32,762 bases of DNA from Thermoplasmata archaeon (GTDB taxonomy: Archaea; Thermoplasmatota; Thermoplasmata; Lutacidiplasmatales; UBA184). Both the position numbers and the translations under genes were made by a program. Under the pieces are notes generated by a model. That model ran no database searches. It was given only the letters and a program-made list of their open reading frames with translations, and had not been told where the DNA came from. The stretch covers positions 1 through 32,762 of the forward strand of contig JAKAOF010000002.1 in NCBI GenBank assembly GCA_021823345.1, read 5' to 3'. Positions 1 through 8,638 of the stretch are shown here, in pieces. The stretch's first letter is position 1; each line of letters opens with the position of its first letter.

Positions 1-552
1 CGCCCGATTTCCCCAGGGATTTACCCGGCCAGCTACGGACGCTTTAGGCTCAATAATAATGAGCACCACTCGGGCCGCGGGTATTACCGCGGCGGCTGGC
101 ACCCGTCTTACCCGGCCCTTACTTCTCGAGTTTTTTAGACTCGAGAACAGGAGGCACTAAAGTGCATCCACTTGGAGTTCCCCCATCGTGGTTTCCCACA
201 TTGTGGAGGTTTCGTACCTGCTGCGCCCCGTAGGACCTGGGTTCGTGTCTCAGAACCCATCTCCGGGCGACATCTCCCAATGCCCGTACCCGTCGTAGGC
301 TAGGGGGTCCGTGACACCCCCTACTACCTGATAGGCCGCAGACCCACCCTCAAGCGCCGGAGCTTTGGCCGCCCAAGCCTTCCATCATAGAGCAGCTATG
401 GGGTATTATTCCCAGTTTCCCGGGGTTATCCCCCACTTGAGGACAGGTTGTCCGCGTGTTACTGAGCAGTGCGCCGAGGGTCTAAACCCTCTCGACTCGC
501 ATGGCTTAAGCGAACTCCAATAGCGGTGCCCGCCGGCAGGATCAACCGGATT
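1..552 (-). rRNA. rrs: 16S ribosomal RNA, 5' part (3' part beyond left edge)
   Basis: Read on the minus strand, the sequence starts with the archaeal 16S 5' signature TCCGGTTGATCCTGCCGG near 534-551. It runs to the universal 515-533 segment GTGCCAGCCGCCGCGGTAA at about 84-102. The gene therefore enters from its 5' end at about 552 and leaves the window at position 1, giving roughly the first third of a 16S gene (E. coli numbering about 1 to 615). The exact mature 5' end is uncertain by a few bases. Nothing can be said here about linkage to 23S, because the 3' side is outside the window. Short ORFs drawn over this stretch are meaningless. Confidence 0.97.
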
Positions 553-653
553 TATCTTAATCCCATTATTATCGTTTTGGAATACATTCTCGTTTTACAA
601 GAGCCTTCTACTAGCATCTCTCACCGATTACTAGCCTTCCCAGCGTCAGCGAC

Positions 654-691
654 GAGAGGTCACCCGGTCCTCAAGGGACCGGGGGTATCTC
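654..691 (-). other. Hairpin in the pre-16S leader
   Basis: CCCGGTCC (663-670) and GGACCGGG (676-683) form a perfect 8-bp stem around a 5-nt loop. Outside an internal loop, GAGA (654-657) can pair with TCTC (688-691). It lies about 100-140 nt upstream of the 16S 5' end on the transcribed strand. It may be a leader folding or processing element. The usual archaeal processing helix pairs the two flanks of 16S, and the other flank is outside the window, so this is not shown to be that helix. Confidence 0.5.
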
Positions 692-824
692 GGGCTCCAT
701 TCCCCCATGGGGTCATCTGTGGCATCAGCGTTGGAACTCCGGTTCATGTGTCCCCGGATCGCCTTGCGGATGCCCCGCGCAACGCCCTTGCGGACGTTTT
801 GCAAGAGACTACTACAACGGCTCC

Positions 825-831
825 TATTTAA
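825..831 (-). promoter_or_regulatory. Putative TATA box of the 16S rRNA gene
   Basis: Minus-strand TTAAATA lies in otherwise GC-rich sequence upstream of the rRNA leader. Transcription would start near 800-803 and give a leader of about 250 nt. It is the best AT-rich box in the upstream interval, but nothing else confirms it. Confidence 0.4.
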
Positions 832-1015
832 CGTTGATTACCGAAAGGATGCTCAGAGTCCGGTGTTGAAGCGTTGCGGACCGAATCTCGGGGCCGACGG
901 TCCCGGAATGGGCTTGGTAGAGCGATCTGGTGCGATTACCCGAGTTCGGAATAGAGGCTTTTTCGAGGGAAGCGCACGGGTCCATCACCGAAGCGAGACA
1001 CCCCGAGAGGCCGGT

Positions 1016-1819
1016 TCACCGGATAGAATCGAACCGCGGGGGGCGTTTCTCGGTGAAGGCATGGATGCCTTCCCGAAGCTCCGGACCCCAGGCGGACTCG
1101 ACCATTCCCCGCCGTTCCAGTTCCATCTGGCGCTGCAGGCTCCCGTGATAGGATTCGAGAAGAAGCCGCTTCATCCAGGTGAATGCGCGGATCGGCCCTC
1201 GAGCGAGCTCTTGCGCGCGTTCCGTGGCGCGCTCCTGGAGCTTCTCGGCCGGAACAATCTCGTGGAAGAGGGACAGCTCTCGTGCCCGTTCGGCCGTGAC
1301 CTTTCCTGAACCATAGAGGACCTCCTGCGCTCCGCCGACGCCGAGGTAATGTGGAAGGAAGAAGGTCAGTCCTCCATCGGGGACACCTCCCAGGCTCGGA
1401 AAGGCGGGGACGAGCGAGGCTCCGGGCGTGGCAATGCGCCAGTCGCAGGCAAGGGTGATCGACATTCCTCCCCCCGCCGCCACCCCGGGGAGTGCCGCGA
1501 CGACGGGCTTGGCCATCTCGACGATCTCCTTGATCACGCCTTCCTGCTCATCGACCAGTTCATGGAAGAGCCGCGGGAGCACCCCCTGGTCCACCCACTC
1601 GGCCATTTCCCGTACGTCGCCTCCGGCGGAAAATGCGTTGCCGGACCCGGTGATGATCACGGCGCGTACCGAGGGGTCCTGCGCTACGTCCTGCAGTCTT
1701 CGATGCAGGGACCGCATTGCGTCCGCTCCGAGAGCATTCTTCCGGTCGGGACGGTCGATCGTGACCCGAGCGATGTCGTTCTCCTTCTCGAGCTTGATGT
1801 GCGATGACTCCTGCGCCAT
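1016..1819 (-). CDS. Enoyl-CoA hydratase/isomerase family protein (crotonase fold, PaaG-like)
   Basis: A 267-residue crotonase-superfamily protein that should act on an acyl-CoA thioester in the cytoplasm. The oxyanion-hole segments are visible: NAFSAGGDVREM at about residue 60 and PGVAAGGGMSITLACDWRI at about 115-135. The segment that in classical hydratases carries two catalytic glutamates reads VPAFPSLGGVPDGG. The first Glu is missing and the second position is Asp, as in PaaG-type isomerases (GLVPDSG). An isomerase or other crotonase reaction is therefore more likely than plain hydration; the substrate cannot be deduced. The ORF track starts at a TTG (1831). ATG at 1819 is preferred because GAGGGGG precedes it by 3 nt. 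It lies 54 nt downstream of the GH15 gene on the same strand and may be co-transcribed, though TCTATACG near 1838-1845 could be its own TATA. Confidence 0.88.
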   Translation of the reverse strand: MAQESSHIKLEKENDIARVTIDRPDRKNALGADAMRSLHRRLQDVAQDPSVRAVIITGSGNAFSAGGDVREMAEWVDQGVLPRLFHELVDEQEGVIKEIVEMAKPVVAALPGVAAGGGMSITLACDWRIATPGASLVPAFPSLGGVPDGGLTFFLPHYLGVGGAQEVLYGSGKVTAERARELSLFHEIVPAEKLQERATERAQELARGPIRAFTWMKRLLLESYHGSLQRQMELERRGMVESAWGPELREGIHAFTEKRPPRFDSIR

Positions 1820-1873
1820 GTTCCCCCTCAATCTGCGAACGTATAGAACGCTCGCGCGGAGGGCTCGACCCGT

Positions 1874-3757
1874 TCACTTAGAGACCGATTCGTGCGCTAC
1901 CTTGCTGAGGGCCAAGGCGGCGCGTATCACCCCGATGTGGGTGAACGCTTGAGGATAGTTCCCGAGGGGGTTCAAAGTGACCGGATCGATCTCTTCGGAG
2001 AAGAGACCGAGGGGACTTGCGGTCGCCATGATCTCGTCCCAGCGTGCACGAGCCCGCGCATAGTCGCCCGAGCGTGCGAGACACTCGACCATCCAGAAGG
2101 AGCACAGGAGGAACGCGCCTTCGGGCGTCTCGATGCCGTCCGGGGCCCGATATCGATAGATGAAGGGTCCGTCGGCAAGATAGGTGTCGATGGCGCGGAT
2201 GGTGTTGAGCACCTTCGGGTCGGAAAACGGCAGGAAATCAAGGAGCGGGATGCGCAGGGCGGAGGCATCCAACACCTTCCGTCCATAGGACTGCACGAAA
2301 GATGCCCAACCCACGTCGTACCCTTTTTCCAAGATCTCCGCACGGAGGAGTGCCGCTTCCGTTCTCCATGACTCCTTTCCTGGGACCCCCAGGTGCTCCG
2401 AAAGGCGAGCCGCCCGGTCCAGAGCTACCCACGCCATGACCTTCGAGTAGACGTAGTGCTGGGCGGGGCCTCTCATTTCCCATATGCCTTGGTCCGGCTC
2501 TCGCCAAAGCTCGACGACGCGGTTCGCGAGCCCGGACAGATGGGGCCACTCGTTCCGGAGGTACTCCGCATCGTGGTCTCGCATCATGTAGGCAAGGTTG
2601 AGGAGAGATCCATAGATGTCCAATTGGAACTGTCCGGTCGCCGCGTTCCCGACCCGGACTGGTCGCGCGCCCTGGAAACCGGCGAGATGGTCCAGGACCT
2701 CTTCTGGGAGGTTGTCGTCCCCGTTCAGTCGGTACACCACGCGCAATTGTCCATCCGGTGTGGCGTGCGAGCGTTCGATCGCCCATCGCAAGAACGACCG
2801 GGCTTCCTGAAGATGGCCCGTGAGGATGAGGGCTTCGGCGGAGAATGCGGCATCTCGGATCCAAGAGAACCGGTAGTCCCAGTTACGCGACCCGCCCGGC
2901 CACTCGGGGAGCGACGTGGTCGGAGCGGCAACAAAGGCGCCCGAGTTGCGGCTGGTCAAGGCCTTGAGTAGCAGGGAAGAACGTTCCACCGCCGGAACCG
3001 TCCAGTCCGCGAACGTGTTCCGATTCGCGGACCCACCGGCTGCCCACTCCCTCCATGCGTCCTCGGTGTGAGACCGGATAATGTCCAGATCGTCCTTGGA
3101 GCCGGTCGAGACCTCCCATCCTAACTCGACTTCGAGCGCTCTTCCGGGCGCGATGGAGTGGGAGGTCTCCAGGACCCCGGCAATCTCGGTGACGTCTCCC
3201 TTCGAGATCCGATAGAAGAGAGAGCCGGCGGACGACCGAGCCACGTGACCCCCCGGAACCTGCTCGTACACCGGAGCCTGACGGCCATAGTCAAAGCGGG
3301 GATTGAAGCTCACCTGTACCGGGATGGGTCCGCCTTCGGCTCGGGCGATCCGGACGATGCGAGGATGGGCAGGTTCGTAGAAACGGTGGTGAAAGGGCAT
3401 GAAATCGACCAGCTCCAGACGACGGGGACCCGGGAGATCAAAGGTGGTCACGAGGACGTTCGTCGAAGGGACGTATCGCTGATACGAAGTGAAGGGTTCG
3501 CTCGGACGGAGCGCCTGATACCCCCCCCGGGAAGCGTCCAGCAATCGTCCGAACACCGAGGGAAACGAAAAGTGGGGCATGCACGCCCAGTCAATGCTTC
3601 CGAACCGGGAGATGAGTGCGGCGGTCTCGAGGTCGCTCACCAACCCATAATCATAGAGATGGGTCGGAAGTGGATGCGCCGTGATGCTCGCCGGGACCAC
3701 CGCCGCCGTTCCCCGGGGATCGGCGACCCGACGCACATCGGTGGGCCCAGTGACCAT
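1874..3757 (-). CDS. Glycoside hydrolase family 15 protein (glucoamylase or trehalase)
   Basis: A 627-residue GH15 enzyme with the usual two parts: an N-terminal beta-rich domain (about 30-250) and an (alpha/alpha)6 catalytic barrel (about 255-620). Family motifs are clear: LYDYGLVSDLETAALIS and GSIDWACMPHFSFPSVF near the N terminus, NWDYRFSWIRDAAF at about 293, GIWEMRG at about 424, and GLFSEEIDP followed by GNYPQAFTHIG near the C terminus. WEMRG supplies the likely general acid (Glu about 427) and SEE the likely base. Archaeal GH15 members hydrolyse starch-type oligosaccharides or trehalose; Thermoplasma homologues include trehalases, so trehalase is a serious possibility. No signal peptide is seen, so it is probably cytoplasmic. 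The ATG start is supported by a TATA box (TTTAAT, 3780-3785) about 25 nt upstream, which gives a leaderless message. Confidence 0.92.
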   Translation of the reverse strand: MVTGPTDVRRVADPRGTAAVVPASITAHPLPTHLYDYGLVSDLETAALISRFGSIDWACMPHFSFPSVFGRLLDASRGGYQALRPSEPFTSYQRYVPSTNVLVTTFDLPGPRRLELVDFMPFHHRFYEPAHPRIVRIARAEGGPIPVQVSFNPRFDYGRQAPVYEQVPGGHVARSSAGSLFYRISKGDVTEIAGVLETSHSIAPGRALEVELGWEVSTGSKDDLDIIRSHTEDAWREWAAGGSANRNTFADWTVPAVERSSLLLKALTSRNSGAFVAAPTTSLPEWPGGSRNWDYRFSWIRDAAFSAEALILTGHLQEARSFLRWAIERSHATPDGQLRVVYRLNGDDNLPEEVLDHLAGFQGARPVRVGNAATGQFQLDIYGSLLNLAYMMRDHDAEYLRNEWPHLSGLANRVVELWREPDQGIWEMRGPAQHYVYSKVMAWVALDRAARLSEHLGVPGKESWRTEAALLRAEILEKGYDVGWASFVQSYGRKVLDASALRIPLLDFLPFSDPKVLNTIRAIDTYLADGPFIYRYRAPDGIETPEGAFLLCSFWMVECLARSGDYARARARWDEIMATASPLGLFSEEIDPVTLNPLGNYPQAFTHIGVIRAALALSKVAHESVSK

Positions 3758-3779
3758 ACAGAATCCAAAGGTCGACCGG

Positions 3780-3785
3780 ATTAAA
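3780..3785 (-). promoter_or_regulatory. TATA box for the GH15 gene
   Basis: Minus-strand TTTAAT is centred about 25 nt upstream of the ATG at 3757, the spacing expected for a leaderless archaeal transcript. No Shine-Dalgarno sequence is visible before that ATG. Confidence 0.55.
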
Positions 3786-3847
3786 GCCTTCTTCCGAAGA
3801 ACGCGAACCGCAGCCGGATTACGGGGGACTTTCCCTTCCTACCGAAA

Positions 3848-6016
3848 CTAGGCCCACGCGATCGGGGCGTTATAGGTGACGTCCATGCTGACGATCCCCC
3901 CCGAAGTCGTCGCCACACACCCGATCATCCCCGTTCCGCCATACGACTCGAAGTGGGAGGAGCCAGTGGATGTGAGGTTGCCCTGCGACCCGGGTACGAG
4001 CGAGGTGATCGGGGCGTTCTGATAGGCGATCCCCTTCGGCAGTTGAAGAACGACGACCCACACCGGAGTCCCGCTCCACCATTGCACGTTCATCTGCCCC
4101 CAGGGCAACGACACGTTGTGGAGGAAGGGCCACGGATCGGTCTCCAGCTGGTTCACGTTCAGATAGAGTGCACAGTTCAGGTCCAGTGAGACCGTTTCCT
4201 GGTAGACCGGGACGAGCGTCAGGATGAGCACAATGGCCGCCGTCAAAAAGAACACGGCGAGGAAGGAAACGACCCGCTTGCGCGGCTTGACCGGGCTCGC
4301 TAAGGACAGTCCCGCGGTTTCGTTCAACTGATGCATGACCGCGTACGGTTTACGGACCCCTCTCCACACCAATTCGGTCGTCCGTCCCTCGAAGCCCGGG
4401 GCGAAGGGATCGCGGTCAAGAACGATGTCCCCGACGTCGGACAATCGTTCGATCCACCCTTGTCGCACGGAAACGATGCGGGCCGGTGGTCGGTAAGTCG
4501 TAGGACTATTCTGCTTCGCGTCGGGCACTGAGTTCCCCGAACCCCAGGTGTTCCAACGGTAGCGCTTGGTTGCCGAGATCACAATCGAGCATGCCAGCGG
4601 GAGCAATGCTCCGAAAACGAACAAGAACCACAGGAGGACCGTGTTCCCCCCTCCGAAGAACCACGACAGGATCATGACCGGGGGAAGCACGATCACTACC
4701 GACACGAGCACGTTGGCAAGGAGGCGCGGCAGGGCCCGGCGCCATCTCCAGGTACCCAATACGACCAGGAGGTAGCCCGAGAGCCCCGCGGCCAAGGTCA
4801 CGCCCACGGTCGTGGCCAAGGCTTGGACCACCGAGGTCTTGCTCGAGGTTGCGAGGCTGCTCAAGAGATTTCCCAGTTGATCCGTGACGTAGTAGTTCGC
4901 GAAGCCGAACAAGAACATCCCGATACCAGTCAGGAGTAACGCCCGGAACTGGAAGGTCTGCAACAGCGATGGCCGAGCTTCGACGACTCCCGGCGGGGTC
5001 CCGGGTGCCGCGACCGGAACAGCTTCGGCTGCCGGCCTTGGTCGAACAAAGAAGAGCAGGGTGACCCAGGCATCGATGCCCACAATGCCCAGGACCTCGC
5101 CGGTCGCTCCCGGTGGCGAACCGAGCCCGGCGGCGACCCCGGCGAAGAAGATGAGGACTCCACCGATCACGGAGATCGCCCCCAACACGAGCCGCGCCTT
5201 GACCAGGCCACCCGAGGACATGGGAAGTATCGCGGAGAGGAATGCCGTTACGCCGAACAGCGCGGTCAATCCCGCCACCGCCAGAGCGATCGTGCGGTAC
5301 TTTCCAGCGATGCCAAGAGGAACGATCGCGTGAGCGAACAACACCAACAGAAAGAGCGCTCCCAGGAGCCCGAGCACCCCGAACACAAGGGACTGTGCTC
5401 CGGGAGAGGACTCGAGCGCTGCGCTCAGGGCGGCCAATTCCACACAAAGGCCGGTGGCGATGAGAACGAGTCCCACGACCCAAGATATGATCGGGCTCCC
5501 AAAGGCTGCCCCGATCATCGCATAAAACAGCAGGGTCCCGACGCCCAGGACCACCATGCCGAGGCCCAGCGGCGTACGGCCCGACCGATACAGCCCGATC
5601 CCAAAGAAGAAAATGCTCAGGAGGGACTGCAGGAAGAACCACAGGGAAAAGACCTCGTGGAAGATCTCGAGATTCCCCGGGGTCTGGTGAAAGATCCCGA
5701 TCAAAACGAGGAGCAGGCCAGAAAGAAGGAAGGAGGCCCCCCCCACCTTCTGGAATCGGTTCTGGGCGATGGCAAAGAGCCAGATCGAGAATATGGCCAG
5801 CAGGAGGCCCGAGACCACCATTCCGACGTAGTCGTAGACCCAGGCGTAGGGCGTCAGGGTGGGATCCCCCATATAGCTCAATGCCCCGCCAGAACTTCCG
5901 GTCCAGTCCCACCAGGGGTTCAGGTGAGCACAGATCAGGATCACGACCCAAGCATACGCCGCTCCCAGCGGACCAAGATAGTAACCGAACCGGCGGAACT
6001 TACTTTCCGGTTCCAT
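3848..6016 (-). CDS. Multi-spanning membrane protein: DUF998-like N-terminal part, PH-like segment, outer C-terminal domain
   Basis: A 722-residue integral membrane protein of unknown function. Residues about 1-205 resemble DUF998 (six membrane segments, NPWWDWTGSSGGALSYMGDP between TM1 and TM2) and the protein encoded just upstream. About eight further hydrophobic segments follow to about residue 500. Next comes a soluble stretch (RIVSVRQGWIERLSDVGDIV ... ELVWRGVRKPYAVMHQL) that looks like the end of a bacterial PH-like (bPH2) domain, then one more TM (VVSFLAVFFLTAAIVLILTL). Last is a roughly 110-residue beta-rich domain with two cysteines (LNCALYL, IGCVATT) that should lie outside the cell. 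The ORF track starts at a TTG (6046). ATG at 6016 is preferred and still overlaps the preceding gene by 17 nt, which suggests translational coupling. The DUF998 and PH assignments are by eye. Confidence 0.85.
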   Translation of the reverse strand: MEPESKFRRFGYYLGPLGAAYAWVVILICAHLNPWWDWTGSSGGALSYMGDPTLTPYAWVYDYVGMVVSGLLLAIFSIWLFAIAQNRFQKVGGASFLLSGLLLVLIGIFHQTPGNLEIFHEVFSLWFFLQSLLSIFFFGIGLYRSGRTPLGLGMVVLGVGTLLFYAMIGAAFGSPIISWVVGLVLIATGLCVELAALSAALESSPGAQSLVFGVLGLLGALFLLVLFAHAIVPLGIAGKYRTIALAVAGLTALFGVTAFLSAILPMSSGGLVKARLVLGAISVIGGVLIFFAGVAAGLGSPPGATGEVLGIVGIDAWVTLLFFVRPRPAAEAVPVAAPGTPPGVVEARPSLLQTFQFRALLLTGIGMFLFGFANYYVTDQLGNLLSSLATSSKTSVVQALATTVGVTLAAGLSGYLLVVLGTWRWRRALPRLLANVLVSVVIVLPPVMILSWFFGGGNTVLLWFLFVFGALLPLACSIVISATKRYRWNTWGSGNSVPDAKQNSPTTYRPPARIVSVRQGWIERLSDVGDIVLDRDPFAPGFEGRTTELVWRGVRKPYAVMHQLNETAGLSLASPVKPRKRVVSFLAVFFLTAAIVLILTLVPVYQETVSLDLNCALYLNVNQLETDPWPFLHNVSLPWGQMNVQWWSGTPVWVVVLQLPKGIAYQNAPITSLVPGSQGNLTSTGSSHFESYGGTGMIGCVATTSGGIVSMDVTYNAPIAWA

Positions 6017-6740
6017 TTGTGACTCTGACCTTAGGTTTCCGTGCAAAGTAGAGCAGGACGAGCCAAAGGTCGATCGCCGCTATACCGAAGGCTTCCGTGG
6101 TGGCCACGGAGGGCCACTTGATGGAGGCGGCAATGACCGGGGCCAGGATGGCGATGGCGAACATCTCCATCCCGAGCACCCACCTGCGCTCCAGTAGGAG
6201 ACCGAACGTCCACACCCAGACGGCCAAAAGGGCCTGGACGAAGAACCAGTTGGAAACAAAGTCATGGTAGCCGGCCGGAGTGGGGTTGCCCCCGTGGAAG
6301 ATACCGACCATGACGAGGAAGATCCCGGCCACCATGAGGAAGCCACTCCCCACCGATTGGAGCCAGTTCCGGGAGATCATGACCAAGCTCGCGGCGAAGA
6401 TGATCAACATGCCCCCCGTGGGGAAGATCACGACGTCGTTGTAGAACCAGTAGAGAGATGCCGCCGCTCCCGTGGAGTTCGCCCCGGGGTCTCCCAAGGC
6501 ACTGAACGAGCTGGTCCAGATGCTCCACCAGCTGCTGTTGATGTGCCCGTCGTAGGCCACCGTGACCCAGAAGTAGACGGCCGCAAATACTCCGAGCCAG
6601 AAGGCATACTTGGTGAAGTACTCCTTCGGTTTCGCCCAAAATGATTTTCGCACGACTACCGGCGAGCTCGGTTCCGAGGGAGCGGGTGCGGGCGATGCGG
6701 TTTCCGGCGGGGAAGAATCGGTGCTGCTCGCTGTACCCAT
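6000..6740 (-). CDS. DUF998-like membrane protein
   Basis: A 246-residue protein with a Ser/Pro/Ala-rich N-terminal tail (about 1-30, SSPPETASPAPAPSEPSSP) followed by about six membrane segments. The loop YDGHINSSWWSIWTSSFSALGDPGANSTG corresponds to the WW..T...ALGDP loop of its downstream neighbour, so the two are paralogues in one operon (17-nt overlap). DUF998 is a membrane family without an assigned reaction. Start choice is uncertain. ATG at 6740 is given; the ORF track uses TTG at 6761, which lies about 27 nt from a TTAAAC box at 6787-6792. It is divergent from the Kelch gene. Confidence 0.83.
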   Translation of the reverse strand: MGTASSTDSSPPETASPAPAPSEPSSPVVVRKSFWAKPKEYFTKYAFWLGVFAAVYFWVTVAYDGHINSSWWSIWTSSFSALGDPGANSTGAAASLYWFYNDVVIFPTGGMLIIFAASLVMISRNWLQSVGSGFLMVAGIFLVMVGIFHGGNPTPAGYHDFVSNWFFVQALLAVWVWTFGLLLERRWVLGMEMFAIAILAPVIAASIKWPSVATTEAFGIAAIDLWLVLLYFARKPKVRVTNGTGK

Positions 6741-6872
6741 TGATTCTGGAACCGTTGGCAATCCCCATCCGTGCAGGATTGTGGAGGTTTAATGGTTGCC
6801 CTTCCAGCACGGGGGGTTTTGTCGGTCGGAACGGTCTCCATCTACCATAGTGACTCCACCCCGTGTTCAACC

Positions 6873-6878
6873 TTATAT
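6873..6878 (+). promoter_or_regulatory. TATA box for the Kelch-protein gene
   Basis: TTATAT is centred about 30 nt upstream of the ATG at 6906. The predicted transcript would have only a few leader bases. This supports the start at 6906 over the longer ORF-track start at 6771. Confidence 0.6.
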
Positions 6879-6905
6879 GTTCGGTGCCACTGGGGAGAAT
6901 TCGAG

Positions 6906-8555
6906 ATGGTTCGAGGGTTCGTGGTTCTGCTGGCCACGTTCGAGTTGGTCCTCATGGGCTTGATGGCCCCCGTCCTCCTCTTTTCAGGTCCGGCAGGTAA
7001 CATCGCATCCGGAACCTCTCATTCCAGTGCCGAACTGGCCGGAGCCGTTCACACGCTTGCATTGGGGCAAGGTCCGGCTCAAGGGAATTCATTGACCTGT
7101 GCTTCGGCCGGTCTTCTCAGTGAGGACTGCATGGCCGGGAGCACAAGTTCGCAATCGCCACACGCCTCGGGAATAGGATGGGGTCGTCTGTGCGGTCTCG
7201 ATTCCTGTCCCCCTGCCGCGCGAGGGGGCGTCGGGCTCACCTATGACCCCGCAGGAGGATACATCCTTCTCTTCGGGGGCATCAAGGCGCTAACCACGGC
7301 GCCGAACACGACGTTCAACGACACCTGGATCTTTCAGAACGGCGCGTGGACCAAGCTGAACGTTCACGGACCTTCCGCCCGTCTCGGCCAGTACATGGCC
7401 TATGACTACGCGGATGGGTACGTGGTCCTCTTCGGTGGAGGGCCCTACTTGACACTGAACAGCACCCTCTATTATTCGGACACCTGGAAATTCGAGAACG
7501 GGACCTGGACCCAGCTCAACCTCGCGGTCCATCCTTCGCCCCGCGGCTTGGGCGGGGTGGCCTACGACCCCATAGACCGCTACCTCCTGATCTACGGCGG
7601 GATGGGAAGCGAGACCGATATCCACAGTGATACGTGGACCTTCTATTCCGGCCAGTGGCACAACATCACGAGCTCATTGGCACAACATCCCCCGCCGCTC
7701 TTGGCCCCCGTGATGGCCTACGATCCTCCCTCCCAGGAGGTCGTGCTGTTCGGTGGGGCAGAGCCCGTTCCCGGCCTTCAGTTCGGGCAGGACCTCTCCG
7801 TCACGTGGGTCTTCTCGCACGGGGCGTGGACGAACGTCACCACCTCATCGGGCACCCCTCCCGATGGTCGGATCCTCGCATCGATGGGGTATGATTCTGC
7901 CCAGGGCTTCCTGGTGCTCTTTGGAGGGTGGAACACCACGACCGGTGCGCTCTATGGAGACACCTGGTTGTACTCGGGCGGACGCTGGGCCATCTATTTC
8001 ACATCCCCCACACCATCGGAACACATCATTGGCGCTGCGGCGATCTCGACCACGCCCTCGGCCGGAGTGTTCTTCTTCGGAGGGATCGTCGGGAACTACA
8101 CGGCCTACTGGGCCACCAATGCGACCTGGTCATTCGGTCCGCCTCCCGCGAACTCGACCGTGACGGCGACCGCCGCCACTCCGTTCGTGGTGAGCTTCGT
8201 GACCTCGCCCAGCCCGTGCCATGGGTTCTACTTCAACGGGACGCACGTTTTCGGCGGGGGCAATCTTACGGTGCTACCGGATTCCTACAGTGTCCTCGCT
8301 CCCACCTGTCCGGGCTACTACTTTGGGAGTTGGTACTTCTCCGGCGGGGTCGAACCCGCCATCACGTCCCAGTCGCTCACGGTCGTGGATGTCGTGGGGA
8401 ACGGCACCCTTACGCTCTTCTACGAACAGAACGCGGCCGTCGACCCATCCATGGCCTCTTCCCAGATAGAGACCCAAGGCCTGGTCCTCGTGGTGGCCTC
8501 GGTAGCGTTGCTGTCCGCCGTGATCGTTCTGGTCCACCGGCGGACCATCCGTTAG
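6906..8555 (+). CDS. Secreted, membrane-anchored Kelch-repeat (beta-propeller) protein
   Basis: A 549-residue surface protein of unknown partner. An N-terminal signal sequence (MVRGFVVLLATFELVLMGLMAPVLLF) and a C-terminal membrane anchor (VLVVASVALLSAVIVLVHRR) place the body outside the cell. Between them lie five to six Kelch-type blades of the form YDPxxGYxLLFGG ... DTWxFxNGxWTxL, roughly residues 100-410. They probably form a propeller of the galactose-oxidase type; no catalytic residues are recognisable. A Cys-pair module follows (CHGFYFNG ... CPGYYFGSWYFSGGVEP, about 430-500) that also occurs in the giant surface protein at 21420-25109. The first 45 residues of the ORF-track entry are discarded because the signal peptide begins at the internal ATG and the TATA box fits it. 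It converges on the Ig-repeat gene, 83 nt away. Confidence 0.87.
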   Translation: MVRGFVVLLATFELVLMGLMAPVLLFSGPAGNIASGTSHSSAELAGAVHTLALGQGPAQGNSLTCASAGLLSEDCMAGSTSSQSPHASGIGWGRLCGLDSCPPAARGGVGLTYDPAGGYILLFGGIKALTTAPNTTFNDTWIFQNGAWTKLNVHGPSARLGQYMAYDYADGYVVLFGGGPYLTLNSTLYYSDTWKFENGTWTQLNLAVHPSPRGLGGVAYDPIDRYLLIYGGMGSETDIHSDTWTFYSGQWHNITSSLAQHPPPLLAPVMAYDPPSQEVVLFGGAEPVPGLQFGQDLSVTWVFSHGAWTNVTTSSGTPPDGRILASMGYDSAQGFLVLFGGWNTTTGALYGDTWLYSGGRWAIYFTSPTPSEHIIGAAAISTTPSAGVFFFGGIVGNYTAYWATNATWSFGPPPANSTVTATAATPFVVSFVTSPSPCHGFYFNGTHVFGGGNLTVLPDSYSVLAPTCPGYYFGSWYFSGGVEPAITSQSLTVVDVVGNGTLTLFYEQNAAVDPSMASSQIETQGLVLVVASVALLSAVIVLVHRRTIR

Positions 8556-8638
8556 GGGACCCCTCGGGCCCCACGTGGTAGGCGGCGCTCCCGCTATCGG
8601 TACCGTTGCGTAGGTCCGTCGGCCGGAGTGGTGCTACG

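Larger units (their letters stand above)
553..1015 (-). other. Gene-free stretch: pre-16S leader, promoter region and downstream flank of the enoyl-CoA hydratase gene
   Basis: There are 463 nt between the 16S 5' end and the stop codon of the enoyl-CoA hydratase gene. The part next to 16S (553 to about 802) is probably transcribed as rRNA leader. It contains a GC-rich hairpin at 654-691 and follows a TATA-like box at 825-831. Positions 833-1015 hold nothing recognisable. ORF-track entries 469..831, 707..1309 and 930..1148 have no recognisable protein features and cross the rRNA or the real gene on the other strand. Confidence 0.6.

Noticed and set aside
4506-5951. 481-residue minus-strand ORF inside the membrane-protein gene
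   Set aside because: It lies in another frame of a clearly membrane-spanning gene. Its product is Arg/Gly/Pro-rich with no motif, typical of a GC-rich shadow frame.
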